A stretch of 32,351 nucleotides of DNA from Clostridiales bacterium. Lineage in GTDB: Bacteria > Bacillota > Clostridia > Lachnospirales > Lachnospiraceae. Position 1 is the first letter of the stretch, and the number at the start of each line of letters is the position of its first letter. The stretch is from the NCBI GenBank assembly GCA_029012225.1, contig JAQXLR010000179.1, positions 1 to 32,351 on the forward strand, written 5' to 3'. The position numbers and the translations under genes were made by a program. Positions 8,268 to 16,559 of this stretch are shown in pieces. Below the pieces are notes generated by a model. That model worked only from the letters and a program-made list of their open reading frames with translations, was not told the DNA's origin and made no database searches.

Positions 8268-8270
8268 ATA

Positions 8271-8307
8271 GAGTCGGCACTGACACGATGGCAATGCCGA
8301 CTCTTTT
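8271..8307 (+). terminator. Terminator-like hairpin in the typA leader
   Basis: GAGTCGGCA...TGCCGACTC is a 9-bp perfect stem followed by TTTTG. It lies directly after the predicted transcription start and about 70 bases before the typA ATG. It may be an attenuator or a 5' stabilising hairpin; no ligand or leader peptide is evident. Confidence 0.5.
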
Positions 8308-8375
8308 GAGGGATGCGATCAAACATTTTGCAAAAACACAAGAAACACAATAAATAAGAAAGTGAGATTTTTCAT

Positions 8376-10211
8376 ATGAAAGCAAAGCGTGAGGATGTCC
8401 GCAACATAGCAATTATCGCCCATGTAGACCACGGAAAGACTACGTTAGTAGATGAGCTGTTAAAGCAAAGCGGCGTATTCCGCGAAAATCAGACCGTACA
8501 GGAGCGTGTCATGGATTCCAACGATATTGAGCGAGAGCGCGGTATTACCATTCTCTCTAAAAACACAGCCATTACCTATAAGGGCGTTAAAATCAATGTG
8601 ATTGACACCCCCGGACATGCCGATTTTGGCGGAGAGGTCGAGCGTGTTTTAAAAATGGTAAACGGTGTCATCCTCGTGGTAGACGCCTTTGAGGGCGTAA
8701 TGCCTCAAACAAAGTTTGTACTCATGAAGGCTTTGGAGCTTTCGCTTCCCGTTGTTGTCTGCTTAAATAAGGTAGACAGACCGGAGGCACGTCCCAACGA
8801 GGTCGTAGACGAGGTATTGGAGCTCTTTCTGGATTTGGATGCCTCCGACGAGCAGCTCGACTGTCCGTTTTTGTTTGCATCTGCAAGAGATGGCTATGCA
8901 GTGCGCGAAATCGGAGATTTAATTAACAACAAAAAAGACATGGTTCCTCTTTTTGAGACGATTCTCTCCTACATTCCTGCACCGGAGGGAGACCCGGAGG
9001 CGAACACACAGGTCTTAATCAGCACCATTGATTACAATGAATACGTCGGCCGTATCGGAATCGGAAAAGTGGACAACGGTCTTCTTAAGGTCAATCAGGA
9101 GGCAGTGGTTGTCAATTACTATGAACCCGAAAAACAAAAGCGCGTGCGTATCAGCAAATTATATGAATTTGACGGGTTGACAAAGGTGGATGTGACAGAG
9201 GCAGGCATCGGCTCTATCGTGGCAATTTCGGGCATTTCCGACATTCACATCGGAGACACCATCTGCGCTCCCGAGGAACCGGTGGCCATTCCGTTCCAAA
9301 AGATTTCCGAACCGACGCTTGCCATGAATTTTATCGTCAACGACAGTCCTCTCGCCGGTCAGGAGGGAAAATTTGTCACCTCACGCCACCTAAGAGATCG
9401 CCTGTTCCGTGAGTTAAATACCGATGTTTCGCTCCGTGTAGAGGAGACAGACAGTCCGGATTCCTATAAGGTATCGGGGCGAGGTGAGCTTCACCTGTCC
9501 GTATTGATTGAAAATATGAGAAGGGAAGGCTATGAGTTTGCCGTCAGCAAGGCTGAGGTGCTTTATCACACTGATGAAAACGGTAAGAAAACAGAGCCGA
9601 TGGAGCTGGCTTATATTGATGTGCCAGATGAATTTACGGGAGCCGTCATTGAAAAGCTTAGCCAGCGAAAAGGCGAGATGACAAATATGCGTCCGATTAC
9701 CGGAGGGTACACACGATTGGAGTTTCACATCCCCTCCCGTGGTCTCATCGGCTATCGCGGAGAGTTTTTAACGGATACCAGAGGGCATGGAATCATCAAT
9801 ACGATTTTTAACGGCTATGCCCCCTATCGGGGAGAGATTGCCTATCGCAAGCTTGGCTCTCTCATCGCCTTTGAATCGGGCGAGGCAGTGACCTATGGGC
9901 TTTTCTCCGCTCAGGATCGCGGCTCCCTTTTTATTCGTCCCGGTGAAAAGGTCTATGCCGGCATGGTCATCGGCGCCTCCTCACGCGCGGAGGATATTGA
10001 GTTGAATGTCTGCAAGAAAAAGCACTTAACCAACACCCGCTCCTCCTCTGCCGATGAAGCTCTGACGCTGGTTCCTCCCAGAATCCTAAGTCTGGAGCAG
10101 GCGCTTGACTTTATTGATGTAGATGAGCTGCTTGAGGTTACGCCGGAGAGTCTGCGCATCCGAAAGCGGATTTTGGATCCGACGCTGCGCAAGCGTGCCG
10201 CAAAAAAATAG
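8376..10211 (+). CDS. typA: Ribosome-associated translational GTPase TypA/BipA
   Basis: A 611-aa translational GTPase of the EF-G-like family, used in 50S maturation and stress or cold adaptation. G1 is AHVDHGKTT (about 15-23), the switch I region contains RERGITI, G3 is DTPGHADF and G4 is NKVD. The domain order (G, domain II, III, V and the BipA C-terminal domain) and the length fit TypA rather than EF-G or LepA. It starts with ATG and AAGTGAG upstream. It is the only large plus-strand gene in the window, divergent from the SSB-like gene and convergent with the thiamine operon. Confidence 0.97.
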   Translation: MKAKREDVRNIAIIAHVDHGKTTLVDELLKQSGVFRENQTVQERVMDSNDIERERGITILSKNTAITYKGVKINVIDTPGHADFGGEVERVLKMVNGVILVVDAFEGVMPQTKFVLMKALELSLPVVVCLNKVDRPEARPNEVVDEVLELFLDLDASDEQLDCPFLFASARDGYAVREIGDLINNKKDMVPLFETILSYIPAPEGDPEANTQVLISTIDYNEYVGRIGIGKVDNGLLKVNQEAVVVNYYEPEKQKRVRISKLYEFDGLTKVDVTEAGIGSIVAISGISDIHIGDTICAPEEPVAIPFQKISEPTLAMNFIVNDSPLAGQEGKFVTSRHLRDRLFRELNTDVSLRVEETDSPDSYKVSGRGELHLSVLIENMRREGYEFAVSKAEVLYHTDENGKKTEPMELAYIDVPDEFTGAVIEKLSQRKGEMTNMRPITGGYTRLEFHIPSRGLIGYRGEFLTDTRGHGIINTIFNGYAPYRGEIAYRKLGSLIAFESGEAVTYGLFSAQDRGSLFIRPGEKVYAGMVIGASSRAEDIELNVCKKKHLTNTRSSSADEALTLVPPRILSLEQALDFIDVDELLEVTPESLRIRKRILDPTLRKRAAKK

Positions 10212-10223
10212 AAAACAGGAAAG

Positions 10224-10255
10224 GCACTTGGCAATACGCCAGGTGTCATTTCGTT
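10224..10255 (+). terminator. Weak terminator after typA
   Basis: GGCACTTGGC-AATAC-GCCAGGTGTC forms a 10-bp stem including two G-U wobbles, followed by ATTTCGTT. It is positioned 12 bases after the typA stop. Confidence 0.5.
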
Positions 10256-10268
10256 AATTTCAAAATTG

Positions 10269-10373
10269 TTACGTTAAGGGATAAATCTTCGGATTTGTCC
10301 CCTTGGCAACAAGTTCTCTGATTTTTTCTTCCGTGCGGTATTCTTTTTTGCCACAGCCTTCCTTTCCGTTCAA
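10269..10373 (-). pseudogene. Short ORF or gene remnant, function unknown
   Basis: A 34-codon minus-strand frame reads through NGKEGCGKKEYRTEEKIREL and VAKGTNPKIYPLT and ends with TAA. The only possible start is a TTG without a clear ribosome-binding site, 12 bases after the thiD stop. The composition looks protein-like, so it may be the C-terminal leftover of a gene that preceded typA's neighbour before the thiamine operon arrived, or a small protein. I do not recognise it. Confidence 0.3.
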
Positions 10374-10384
10374 AGCAGATCTTA

Positions 10385-11188
10385 TTATGCTTCTTCCGCA
10401 AAACGACTATTCAAATCAAAGTTGTGCTGCATAGGTCCTAATCCCTTTCCTAAGTCGAGCATTGCCCCAAGCGCGCCTGAAATATACTCTTTTGCTCTCT
10501 GAACAGACGCATCCAACTCGTAACCCTTAGCAAGATTAGCAGTAATGGCAGAAGACAACGTACATCCTGTACCGTGTGTGTTGGGATTGTCAATCCGTTT
10601 GCCTTCAAACCAACGACACTCTCCCCTTGTATACAGCAAATCATTTGCATCATTCATGCTGTGACCTCCCTTAAGAAGTACTGCACAACCATAAGTTTCA
10701 CTGATTTGTTTTGCCGCCTTTATCATATTTTCTTTGTCGGAAATAGGCGTTCCGGACAGTATTTCCGCTTCGGGAATGTTCGGCGTAGCAAGAGTCGCAA
10801 GGGGCAATAGTTCCCTTGTCAATGTAGAGACCGCATCGTCCCTCATCAGCTTTGAACCACTGGTGGCTACCATAACGGGATCTACTACAATATTCCTTGC
10901 CTTATAAAACTTAAGTCTTTCGGCGATAACCTTAATCAGCTCTATTGAAGAAACCATACCAATTTTAACTGCATCGGGATATATATCCTCGAATACCGCA
11001 TCAATCTGCTGTTTTAGAAAATCCGGAGCAGACTCCGAAATTGCTCGAACGCCGGTCGTGTTTTGTGCCGTCAGTGCTGTAATTGCACTCATCGCATAAA
11101 CACCATTCATTGTCATTGTTTTCATATCTGCCTGAATGCCGGCGCCTCCGCAGGAATCACTGCCTGCGATTGATAATGCTGTTCTCAT
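10385..11188 (-). CDS. thiD: Hydroxymethylpyrimidine/phosphomethylpyrimidine kinase
   Basis: 267 aa from M at 11188 (MRTALSIAGSDSCGGAGIQA), selected because AAGGAG stands 7 bases upstream; the ORF track adds 10 spurious residues. This ribokinase-fold enzyme phosphorylates HMP and HMP-phosphate to HMP-pyrophosphate. AGSDSCGGAGIQADMKT is the substrate signature, VDPVMVATSG the mid-protein motif and HGTGCTLSSA the anion-hole/catalytic cysteine motif. It is the last gene of the TPP-riboswitch operon, separated from the HAD gene by 78 bases. Confidence 0.96.
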   Translation of the reverse strand: MRTALSIAGSDSCGGAGIQADMKTMTMNGVYAMSAITALTAQNTTGVRAISESAPDFLKQQIDAVFEDIYPDAVKIGMVSSIELIKVIAERLKFYKARNIVVDPVMVATSGSKLMRDDAVSTLTRELLPLATLATPNIPEAEILSGTPISDKENMIKAAKQISETYGCAVLLKGGHSMNDANDLLYTRGECRWFEGKRIDNPNTHGTGCTLSSAITANLAKGYELDASVQRAKEYISGALGAMLDLGKGLGPMQHNFDLNSRFAEEA

Positions 11189-11266
11189 TTCTTTTCTCCT
11201 TATTGATAATATTTGCATTATTTTTATATAGCGACAGAGAGTGGTGCCCCCGGCCTGCCGCTTTTT

Positions 11267-11923
11267 TCATTTACTTATACTGTTTACAAACGCATCAACA
11301 TCCGAAAAATCATCTATATAGAAGTCGGAAATTGCTCTCATCTCCTTCTGATTATCTTCATAAGCATCATATACTGCTGCCGCCACAAAACCATCCGCTT
11401 TCGCTGTTTTAAGAGCGTAACATGCATCCTCGAAAACAACCGTTTGTGTTTTGTCAGTGCCGAGATGTTCTAAGGCTGCGTGGTATATCCCCGGGTCTTC
11501 TTTGCTCTTTCCTACCTGTGCACAGGTAAAGATTTCTGAAAAGAACTTCCTCACTCCACACCGCTTAAGAGCTGCTTCTGCAAGATGTCTGTCCGTAGCC
11601 GTGGCAATGCACATCTTAACCCCATGATTGTGCAGCTTCGTCAGAAGCTCTTTTACACCGGGTTTTAACGGAACAATTTCGATGTAATAATTCTCCACCA
11701 TAGCATTCACATTCTTTATAATCTCCGTCACGGAAAGCGTAACCCCGTAATGCTCCCTGTAATACTCGGCGGACTGCTCGAGAGTGAATGCTTGAAAGGT
11801 TTCCCTCAAATTCTCCTTCGGCTCCATTCCAAGCGAGCGCAGATAATCCTCACCGATGGTATCCCAAACAGACATGGAATCAAGAAGCGTTCCATCTAAG
11901 TCAAATATTGCCCCTTGAATCAT
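11267..11923 (-). CDS. HAD-superfamily hydrolase in the thiamine operon
   Basis: A 218-aa HAD subfamily IA phosphatase (beta-phosphoglucomutase-like). Motif I is FDLDGTLLDS (about 7-16), motif II is the CIATATD threonine region, motif III the lysine in VGKSKEDPGIY and motif IV VFEDACYAL. Its ATG overlaps the thiE stop (ATGA), so the two are translationally coupled. The position inside a TPP-riboswitch operon suggests it acts on a thiamine-related phosphate (for example thiamine monophosphate or HMP-P), but that is inference; HAD specificity cannot be read from sequence. Confidence 0.9.
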   Translation of the reverse strand: MIQGAIFDLDGTLLDSMSVWDTIGEDYLRSLGMEPKENLRETFQAFTLEQSAEYYREHYGVTLSVTEIIKNVNAMVENYYIEIVPLKPGVKELLTKLHNHGVKMCIATATDRHLAEAALKRCGVRKFFSEIFTCAQVGKSKEDPGIYHAALEHLGTDKTQTVVFEDACYALKTAKADGFVAAAVYDAYEDNQKEMRAISDFYIDDFSDVDAFVNSISK

Positions 11924-12561
11924 ACGGATACCACCTGCTCTGTTAATTTCTTCAACTCTGCTGTTGCACTACGAATATCTTTTTCCGCAAAAATAGCGCT
12001 AATCACAGCGATACCGCATATACCACTTCCTTTGAGTTCCATCACATTGTGCTTACCGATTCCTCCGATTGCAATAACGGGAATATTCACAGCATCACAT
12101 ATGTTTTTGAGAGTCTCATGACTTACATCATCCGCATCTGCCTTGGAGCCAGTATGAAATACAGCTCCCACACCGAGATAATCTGCTCCACGCTGCTCAG
12201 CCAGTACTGCCTGTTCCACAGTTTGTGCAGATACCCCAAGGATTTTGCCTTCTCCAAGAATAACCCGCACATCTCCTGCTTCCATGTCACTCTGCCCAAC
12301 ATGAACTCCGTCTGCATCCATTTCACGAGCAATTCCCACATGATCATTGATAACAAAGGGTACATGGTAGCGACGACAAAGCTCTTTTATTTCAATGGCT
12401 TCTTTTAAGAAGCTGTCGTCATCCATCTCCTTTTCGCGAAGCTGAATAAAAGTAGCGCCGCCCTGCAATGCTTCCTCCACCTGCTCGTATCGTGTTTGTT
12501 TGCCCAACCATGCACGATCTGTTACGGCATACAGCAACAAATCTTTTTTATCGCACTTCAT
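11920..12561 (-). CDS. thiE: Thiamine phosphate synthase
   Basis: A 213-aa TIM barrel joining HMP-PP and HET-P into thiamine monophosphate. Visible signatures are AVTDRAWL near the N-terminus, FIQLREKEMDD (pyrophosphate/substrate segment), FVINDHVGIA, GVHVGQSDM and IAIGGIG. The usual GPxFxTxTK loop reads GAVFHTGSKADA here, a mild variant. The ATG at 12561 lies inside the end of thiM (14-base overlap) with AAAGGAG 6 bases before it. It catalyses the joining step of the salvage pathway set up by thiM and thiD. Confidence 0.96.
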   Translation of the reverse strand: MKCDKKDLLLYAVTDRAWLGKQTRYEQVEEALQGGATFIQLREKEMDDDSFLKEAIEIKELCRRYHVPFVINDHVGIAREMDADGVHVGQSDMEAGDVRVILGEGKILGVSAQTVEQAVLAEQRGADYLGVGAVFHTGSKADADDVSHETLKNICDAVNIPVIAIGGIGKHNVMELKGSGICGIAVISAIFAEKDIRSATAELKKLTEQVVSV

Positions 12562-13369
12562 ACTTTGCTCCTTTATTCAACGTCTCGGCATCCATATTAT
12601 AAATAGCATCCATAATGCGGTTGCGATATGTGGAGTTCCCTTCGCCTTGCTGCATATTCGTGTATCCGATTTCTCCTGCAAGTCCCATCAGACATACTGC
12701 GGCAGCGACTGCTTCTGTTTTGTTCTCCGGATTGGCTATCGCATAGGCAGTGGCAATTCCTGAAAGCTGACAACCGGTGCCCGTAATTTTGCTCATCTCA
12801 GGACGACCATTACGAATGATATAGCATTTTTCTGCATCAGCAACAAGGTCAATCGCACCGGTAATTGCTGCAATCGCACCGGTTTTCTCTGCAAAATCTT
12901 TTGCAAACGCAACCATAGGCTCCAGATTCTCTTCTGTCACGATATCCGCTGCGTCGGCGTCCACACCTTTGGTGGTTCCGCTTCCAAGTGCAAGCGTTTT
13001 TATTTCAGAAATATTACCACGGATTACATCAAACTTAATTTTCTCAATTAACGCAATAGCGGTATTGGTTCTAAGTGCACTGGCACCGGCTCCAACCGGA
13101 TCAAGCAGAACAATGTGTCTGAGTTCATTGGCTTTTGCCCCTGCAACAAACATACTCTCGATACTTCTTTTATTCAGTGTTCCGATGTTGATGTTCAATC
13201 CGCCACAGATAGTGGTGATATCTGCCACATCTTCGGGTTCATCCGACATAATGGGACTGCCGCCACAAGCGAGCAATGCGTTTGCCACATCATTGACAGT
13301 AACATAATTCGTAATATTATGTACTAATGGTGTGGACTTTCTTACGTTTTCAAGACAGTTTCCTAACAT
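12548..13369 (-). CDS. thiM: Hydroxyethylthiazole kinase
   Basis: About 273 aa from M at 13369 (an adjacent ATG at 13372 is equally possible); GAGGG is just upstream. ThiM phosphorylates 4-methyl-5-(2-hydroxyethyl)thiazole. The motifs LVHNITNYV (about 16-24), LLDPVGAGAS and the catalytic-cysteine loop ITGTGCQLSG are present. It is the first gene after the TPP riboswitch. With thiE and thiD but no thiC, thiG or thiH here, the locus encodes salvage rather than full synthesis. Confidence 0.96.
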   Translation of the reverse strand: MLGNCLENVRKSTPLVHNITNYVTVNDVANALLACGGSPIMSDEPEDVADITTICGGLNINIGTLNKRSIESMFVAGAKANELRHIVLLDPVGAGASALRTNTAIALIEKIKFDVIRGNISEIKTLALGSGTTKGVDADAADIVTEENLEPMVAFAKDFAEKTGAIAAITGAIDLVADAEKCYIIRNGRPEMSKITGTGCQLSGIATAYAIANPENKTEAVAAAVCLMGLAGEIGYTNMQQGEGNSTYRNRIMDAIYNMDAETLNKGAKYEVR

Positions 13370-13441
13370 CATTTCCCTCTTTCCGCCGAGTCTTGCCTGG
13401 CATAATAAGTTCAATTATTCAGCGGAAACCATTGGGCAAAT

Positions 13442-13473
13442 AAAAAAGGAAGCTACTGATTCCGGTATCTTCC
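13442..13473 (-). terminator. TPP riboswitch attenuator terminator
   Basis: On the minus strand GGAAG-A-TAC...GTA-G-CTTCC is followed by TTTTTTATTT. It lies about 20 bases after the aptamer and 70 before thiM, as expected for a transcription-attenuating platform. A further pairing, TTTCCGC with GCGGAAA, brackets the segment just before the thiM ribosome-binding site. Confidence 0.8.
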
Positions 13474-13494
13474 CAATAAATACTTTATGTTCAG

Positions 13495-13580
13495 GCGTCC
13501 CTACGTTGGCATTATCCAAATCAAGTTAATGGGTCGAAGGTCATACCTTCCTCTCAGCCTGTCATACAAGCTCCCCGCTG
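13495..13580 (-). promoter_or_regulatory. TPP (THI-box) riboswitch
   Basis: In minus-strand sense the aptamer contains CGGGGAGCTTGT, the pyrimidine-sensing AGGCTGAGAGGA segment, GACC near the P3/L5 side, CTTGATTTGGATAATGCCA and ACGTAGGGA. These are the conserved THI-box elements. It controls thiM-thiE-HAD-thiD. Confidence 0.96.
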
Positions 13581-13596
13581 TTTAATTGTCACATAC

Positions 13597-13625
13597 ATTA
13601 TAGTGTAGTTTATTTAAAAACACAA
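13597..13625 (-). promoter_or_regulatory. Promoter of the thiamine operon
   Basis: On the minus strand TTGTGT, a 17-base spacer and a perfect TATAAT lie just upstream of the TPP aptamer. Confidence 0.75.
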
Positions 13626-13777
13626 GTGCATGTTATAAAAAATTTTTAAATAACAGAAGCAACTCTTTTCCTTCTCCCTGAATATAACGATGGTCAGATT
13701 TTTATTTATTCCACCTTGCAAGCGTGAAAAATTGAGGATGAAAAAAGCCTTAATTTGACCCATTTTCAGAGCATAAA

Positions 13778-13807
13778 GATGGGTAAGGTGCTTGTCCCTT
13801 ACCCATC
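13778..13807. terminator. Bidirectional-looking terminator after the phosphoesterase gene
   Basis: GATGGGTAAG-GTGCTTGTCC-CTTACCCATC is a 10-bp perfect stem, flanked by TTTATG on the minus side and GATTTTG on the plus side. It lies between the phosphoesterase-rubrerythrin gene and the thiamine promoter. Apart from this hairpin and the thiamine promoter, 13626-13880 shows nothing I can name. Confidence 0.6.
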
Positions 13808-13880
13808 GATTTTGTGTATTATTGCCTTTCGCTTTTTGGTCACGCCGATTCGCTCCGTCGGCTCCGCACCCCTCTCTGCT

Positions 13881-15152
13881 CTAAGCCTCTGCCACAAATA
13901 CCTTATACTCCCTCTGGGGGCCTCCGCAGACAGGGCAGCGTTCTTTCTTGTTGATCTCCTCCTCCGTCATCACATATCCGCAAATCGGGCAAACATAAAT
14001 CTCCTGCCTTGCAAAGCCGTCCAGATTTACCGCCTCCTTTAGCAGCTTTGTATGAACCTTTTCTGCGGTAGCAGCACCCTCATATGCCTGCTTTGTCAAC
14101 GGCTTCTGCTGCTCCTTTGCATAAGCTGCCATCATTTTATAAAGCTTCTCATATTCAAACTGCTCCGTAGGGATAAAGCCTTCAATCGCCTCTTTAAAGG
14201 CCTTTGGTCTTTCCAAAACAGAATAAAAATTCCTCGCATGCCGATATTCCGAGTCTGCCAGTGCCTCAAAGAGATTCGCAATCCGGTCAAAGCCTCTCCT
14301 CTTTGCCCGATCCGCAAACATCAGATACTTCAGATGTGCCATCATCTCTCCTTTTACGGCGTCCTCCAGTCTTTCCTTTAGAATGCTGTCCTTCCCCTCT
14401 CTTGGATAACACCCCTCCTGCAAATCCTTAAACTCATACGCCAGTCTGCCGCTCTGTGTAAAAAAATGTACCATGTGGTGATTGATATCGCAAGCCCGGA
14501 TGCCCTCAGAGACATCCTCAATCATGGCCCCGCCGCCTCCCGTACAGATCAGAGGTATGCCATCCACCTCATCCACAAAGCAGGAATGTACATGACCGCA
14601 AAGCAGATATTTTACCTTCTCCTTCCACGGCTCGTATGCCTTTTTCAGACGTTTATATTCGTCTCGGGAAACCGAATTTTGGATAAAATGGTTTGGCACG
14701 GGAATATGGAAGGTAACTACCGCCTGCTTTACCTCCTCAAGTGCCAATACCTCGGATAACAGCAAAAGTCCTTCCTCCTCAAAGGTTCTCATCGCATTGT
14801 CCAGCACGATTACGGCGAACTGTTCTGTCAGAATGGCATAATTGTGCCTTCCGAAATAGTCCTCATAAGCCCCTGTATCATGATTTCCCCGAAGCACATA
14901 GACATCATTTTCTGCAATCACATTCGTAATTTCTATAATTTCATTGTAGTACTTTTTTGTTCCTGCAGGCACCAAATCCCCGATTACCAACGTAATATCA
15001 TCCTTCGCGCTCTCCTCCAACGCTCCCGCATACACCTTCATATTATATGTTCCCAATCCGTCGCAGCCGGGATCGCCGATGACACCAAAGGAATGCACAT
15101 TTTTTAAGCGGACAATCGCATCCGATATTTTTTGTATTTTATTTTTTCTCAT
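13881..15152 (-). CDS. Calcineurin-like metallophosphoesterase fused to rubrerythrin and rubredoxin domains
   Basis: 423 aa from M at 15152 (AAGGAG seven bases upstream; the ORF track start is too long). Residues 1-235 are a metallophosphoesterase: GDPG (about 26-29), GDLV (58), RGNHD (88-92), FHIPVPNH (148-155) and GHVHS (186-190). Motif I lacks the usual D-x-H histidine, having GDPGCDG instead. Residues of about 255-380 are a ferritin-like diiron domain with GEMMAHLKY, SEYRHARNF and AEKVHTKLL (ExxH-type ligands). The C-terminus is a rubredoxin-like Fe(Cys)4 site with CPICG and CPVCG. Rubrerythrins reduce peroxide in anaerobes. The phosphoesterase substrate is unknown; oxidative control of a phosphoesterase is a hypothesis. 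Confidence 0.9.
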   Translation of the reverse strand: MRKNKIQKISDAIVRLKNVHSFGVIGDPGCDGLGTYNMKVYAGALEESAKDDITLVIGDLVPAGTKKYYNEIIEITNVIAENDVYVLRGNHDTGAYEDYFGRHNYAILTEQFAVIVLDNAMRTFEEEGLLLLSEVLALEEVKQAVVTFHIPVPNHFIQNSVSRDEYKRLKKAYEPWKEKVKYLLCGHVHSCFVDEVDGIPLICTGGGGAMIEDVSEGIRACDINHHMVHFFTQSGRLAYEFKDLQEGCYPREGKDSILKERLEDAVKGEMMAHLKYLMFADRAKRRGFDRIANLFEALADSEYRHARNFYSVLERPKAFKEAIEGFIPTEQFEYEKLYKMMAAYAKEQQKPLTKQAYEGAATAEKVHTKLLKEAVNLDGFARQEIYVCPICGYVMTEEEINKKERCPVCGGPQREYKVFVAEA

Positions 15153-15192
15153 CTTGTCTCCTTCTTGTTCTCTTCTGTGTAAGATAAGGTAT

Positions 15193-15221
15193 ATGATACA
15201 ATGTATTTTTCTTTTTTTCAA
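15193..15221 (-). promoter_or_regulatory. Possible promoter for the phosphoesterase-rubrerythrin gene
   Basis: On the minus strand TTGAAA, a 17-base spacer and TATCAT lie 40 bases before the start. The -35 box overlaps the stop codon of the M23 fragment. Confidence 0.45.
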
Positions 15222-15688
15222 TGAGATTTTGGCGAGACAGAGGATTCATGTGAGCTCTCTGCCACCGGATCCCTCATTTCAAAATCTCTTTTCCACTCCT
15301 TTGTTCCTTCTACCTTATGGACTGCAGAACGGTTTTTACACAAAAATCTCGTCAGTGCATAACAGTCTATCCAGATTTCATTGTTTCCCTCCTTTTGCGA
15401 CTCATCAAAAATCAGCTGCAAGCCAAAATGCAGATGCACCGAATCAATATTGTTGACATTTTCCTTCGCACTGTATCCCGTATGTCCCATGTATCCGATT
15501 ACCTCTCCCGCAATTACCGTATCTCCTATCTTTAGTTTTTCCTGATAGGGGTAGTTCTGCCGCAAATGCGCATAGTAATAGTATCGTTTTTTGTCAAAGC
15601 TTCGTATCCCGATTCGCCAGCCTCCGTACTGATTCCAGCCAAGCGCCTCCACATATCCCGACTCGGATGCGATGATCGGTGTACCAAT
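15218..15688 (-). pseudogene. M23 (LytM-type) peptidase, C-terminal part, interrupted by the prophage
   Basis: The frame reads IGTPIIASESGYVEALGWNQ, then YYYYAHLR, GEVIGYMGHTGYS and HLHFGLQ. These are the metal-ligand HxH and core strands of an M23 lysostaphin-type zinc endopeptidase; the upstream HxxxD half is absent. The open frame extends upstream of the ORF track's GTG start at 15652 as far as about 15,733, but conserved sequence begins only near GTPII (15,688). Before that lies the prophage lysis terminator. The N-terminal half probably lies at the far prophage end, outside the window. The serine-rich tail (AESSHESSVSPKSH) follows the domain. Confidence 0.75.
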
Positions 15689-15710
15689 GCGAATAAAATA
15701 TAGAAGAAAC
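15685..15710. other. Prophage-host junction (candidate attachment site)
   Basis: The last phage feature (lysin terminator, 15711-15733) ends within about 25 bases of where conserved M23 coding begins. The att core must lie around here, but the partner site is outside the window, so its exact sequence cannot be set. Confidence 0.5.
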
Positions 15711-15733
15711 GCCTGCGGGGAAATCCCGCAGGC
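15711..15733 (-). terminator. Terminator at the end of the prophage lysis module
   Basis: GCCTGCGGG-GAAAT-CCCGCAGGC (plus strand) is a perfect 9-bp stem located 50 bases after the endolysin stop. On the minus strand it is followed by GTTTCTTCTAT. Confidence 0.7.
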
Positions 15734-15783
15734 TTATTTAATCCTATCATCCTCGCTGCTCCTACGCTGCACCGAATATGAAC

Positions 15784-16533
15784 TTATTTCAAATAATCTC
15801 TCGAGACGAATCCTGTGTACTTGCCATACGCCACATATAGCCAAGGCGTATTCCCAACCTTGGTGTAGTAGCCGTAGCAGCGCACCTTATTCCCCTTTGG
15901 AATCGTAAGGATGATATCCTTTTTCGTTCCTGCACCCGCCCGAAGATTCAGATTTGCGGTCGTGGTGTAGGATTTATTGCACGCAGCACTCTTTGACTTT
16001 GCCGCCTCTGTTTTATTCTTGGATGCGGTTACGTTCTTCGCTTTGATGTTCTGATCTACCTTTGTTGATTCAGTCCATGTTGCCATGAACTTATCCGGTG
16101 TGCCGTACTGCTGTCTAAGCTTGCTTGCAGTACTGCCCCAATCCGGCAACTGGAAGTGAGGCTTGTCCACAGGAGATTTCCATGCACCTCCCCATTCTAA
16201 GCCGATGGACTGACCGAGTTTTCCGACTTTTTCGAACAGTCCGCTTGCATTGTTATAGATGTCATCCGTCCACTGCCCGTCTCCATCAACATCTACTTTT
16301 AAATAGAAGTCAAAGGCTACGCCCCACTGATGCATGGAGCTGTATGTACTTCCCTTACAATTCGTTACAATAGAGCCGCCTGTTGTCCTCCCCTTTGCAT
16401 ATAAGGCATCCTGCTCGGCTACGGTGCGAACACACTCTGAAATGCCGATTGCAATACCATTCGCGGCGCAAAGCTCCTGCAGCTGCACAATCTTTTTCTG
16501 TAATTCCGGGTGTAACTGTTTGATATCTCTCAT
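15784..16533 (-). CDS. Phage endolysin: M15 (VanY/L-Ala-D-Glu-type) peptidase with C-terminal SH3 domain
   Basis: 249 aa. Residues 1-150 form an M15 metallopeptidase: SECVRT near 33, SSMHQWGVAFDF (His and Asp zinc ligands, about 65-76) and DKPHFQLPDW (third ligand, about 123). Residues of about 185-249 are a bacterial SH3 cell-wall-binding domain, starting TTANLNLRAGAG and ending GFVSRDYLK. The two are joined by a lysine- and alanine-rich linker. It has no signal peptide, as expected for export through the holin encoded just upstream. It cleaves peptidoglycan cross-bridge or stem peptide bonds at lysis. Confidence 0.93.
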   Translation of the reverse strand: MRDIKQLHPELQKKIVQLQELCAANGIAIGISECVRTVAEQDALYAKGRTTGGSIVTNCKGSTYSSMHQWGVAFDFYLKVDVDGDGQWTDDIYNNASGLFEKVGKLGQSIGLEWGGAWKSPVDKPHFQLPDWGSTASKLRQQYGTPDKFMATWTESTKVDQNIKAKNVTASKNKTEAAKSKSAACNKSYTTTANLNLRAGAGTKKDIILTIPKGNKVRCYGYYTKVGNTPWLYVAYGKYTGFVSRDYLK

Positions 16534-16559
16534 TCGTTTTCCTCCTACTCTTTATCCTG

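Noticed and set aside
7990-8412. Long N-terminal extension of the SSB-like ORF
   Set aside because: It crosses the divergent promoter region and typA start; GGGAG before 7989 fixes the real start.
15532-15750. 72-aa minus-strand ORF at the prophage junction
   Set aside because: Out of frame with the M23 coding sequence and running through the terminator hairpin; no recognisable content.
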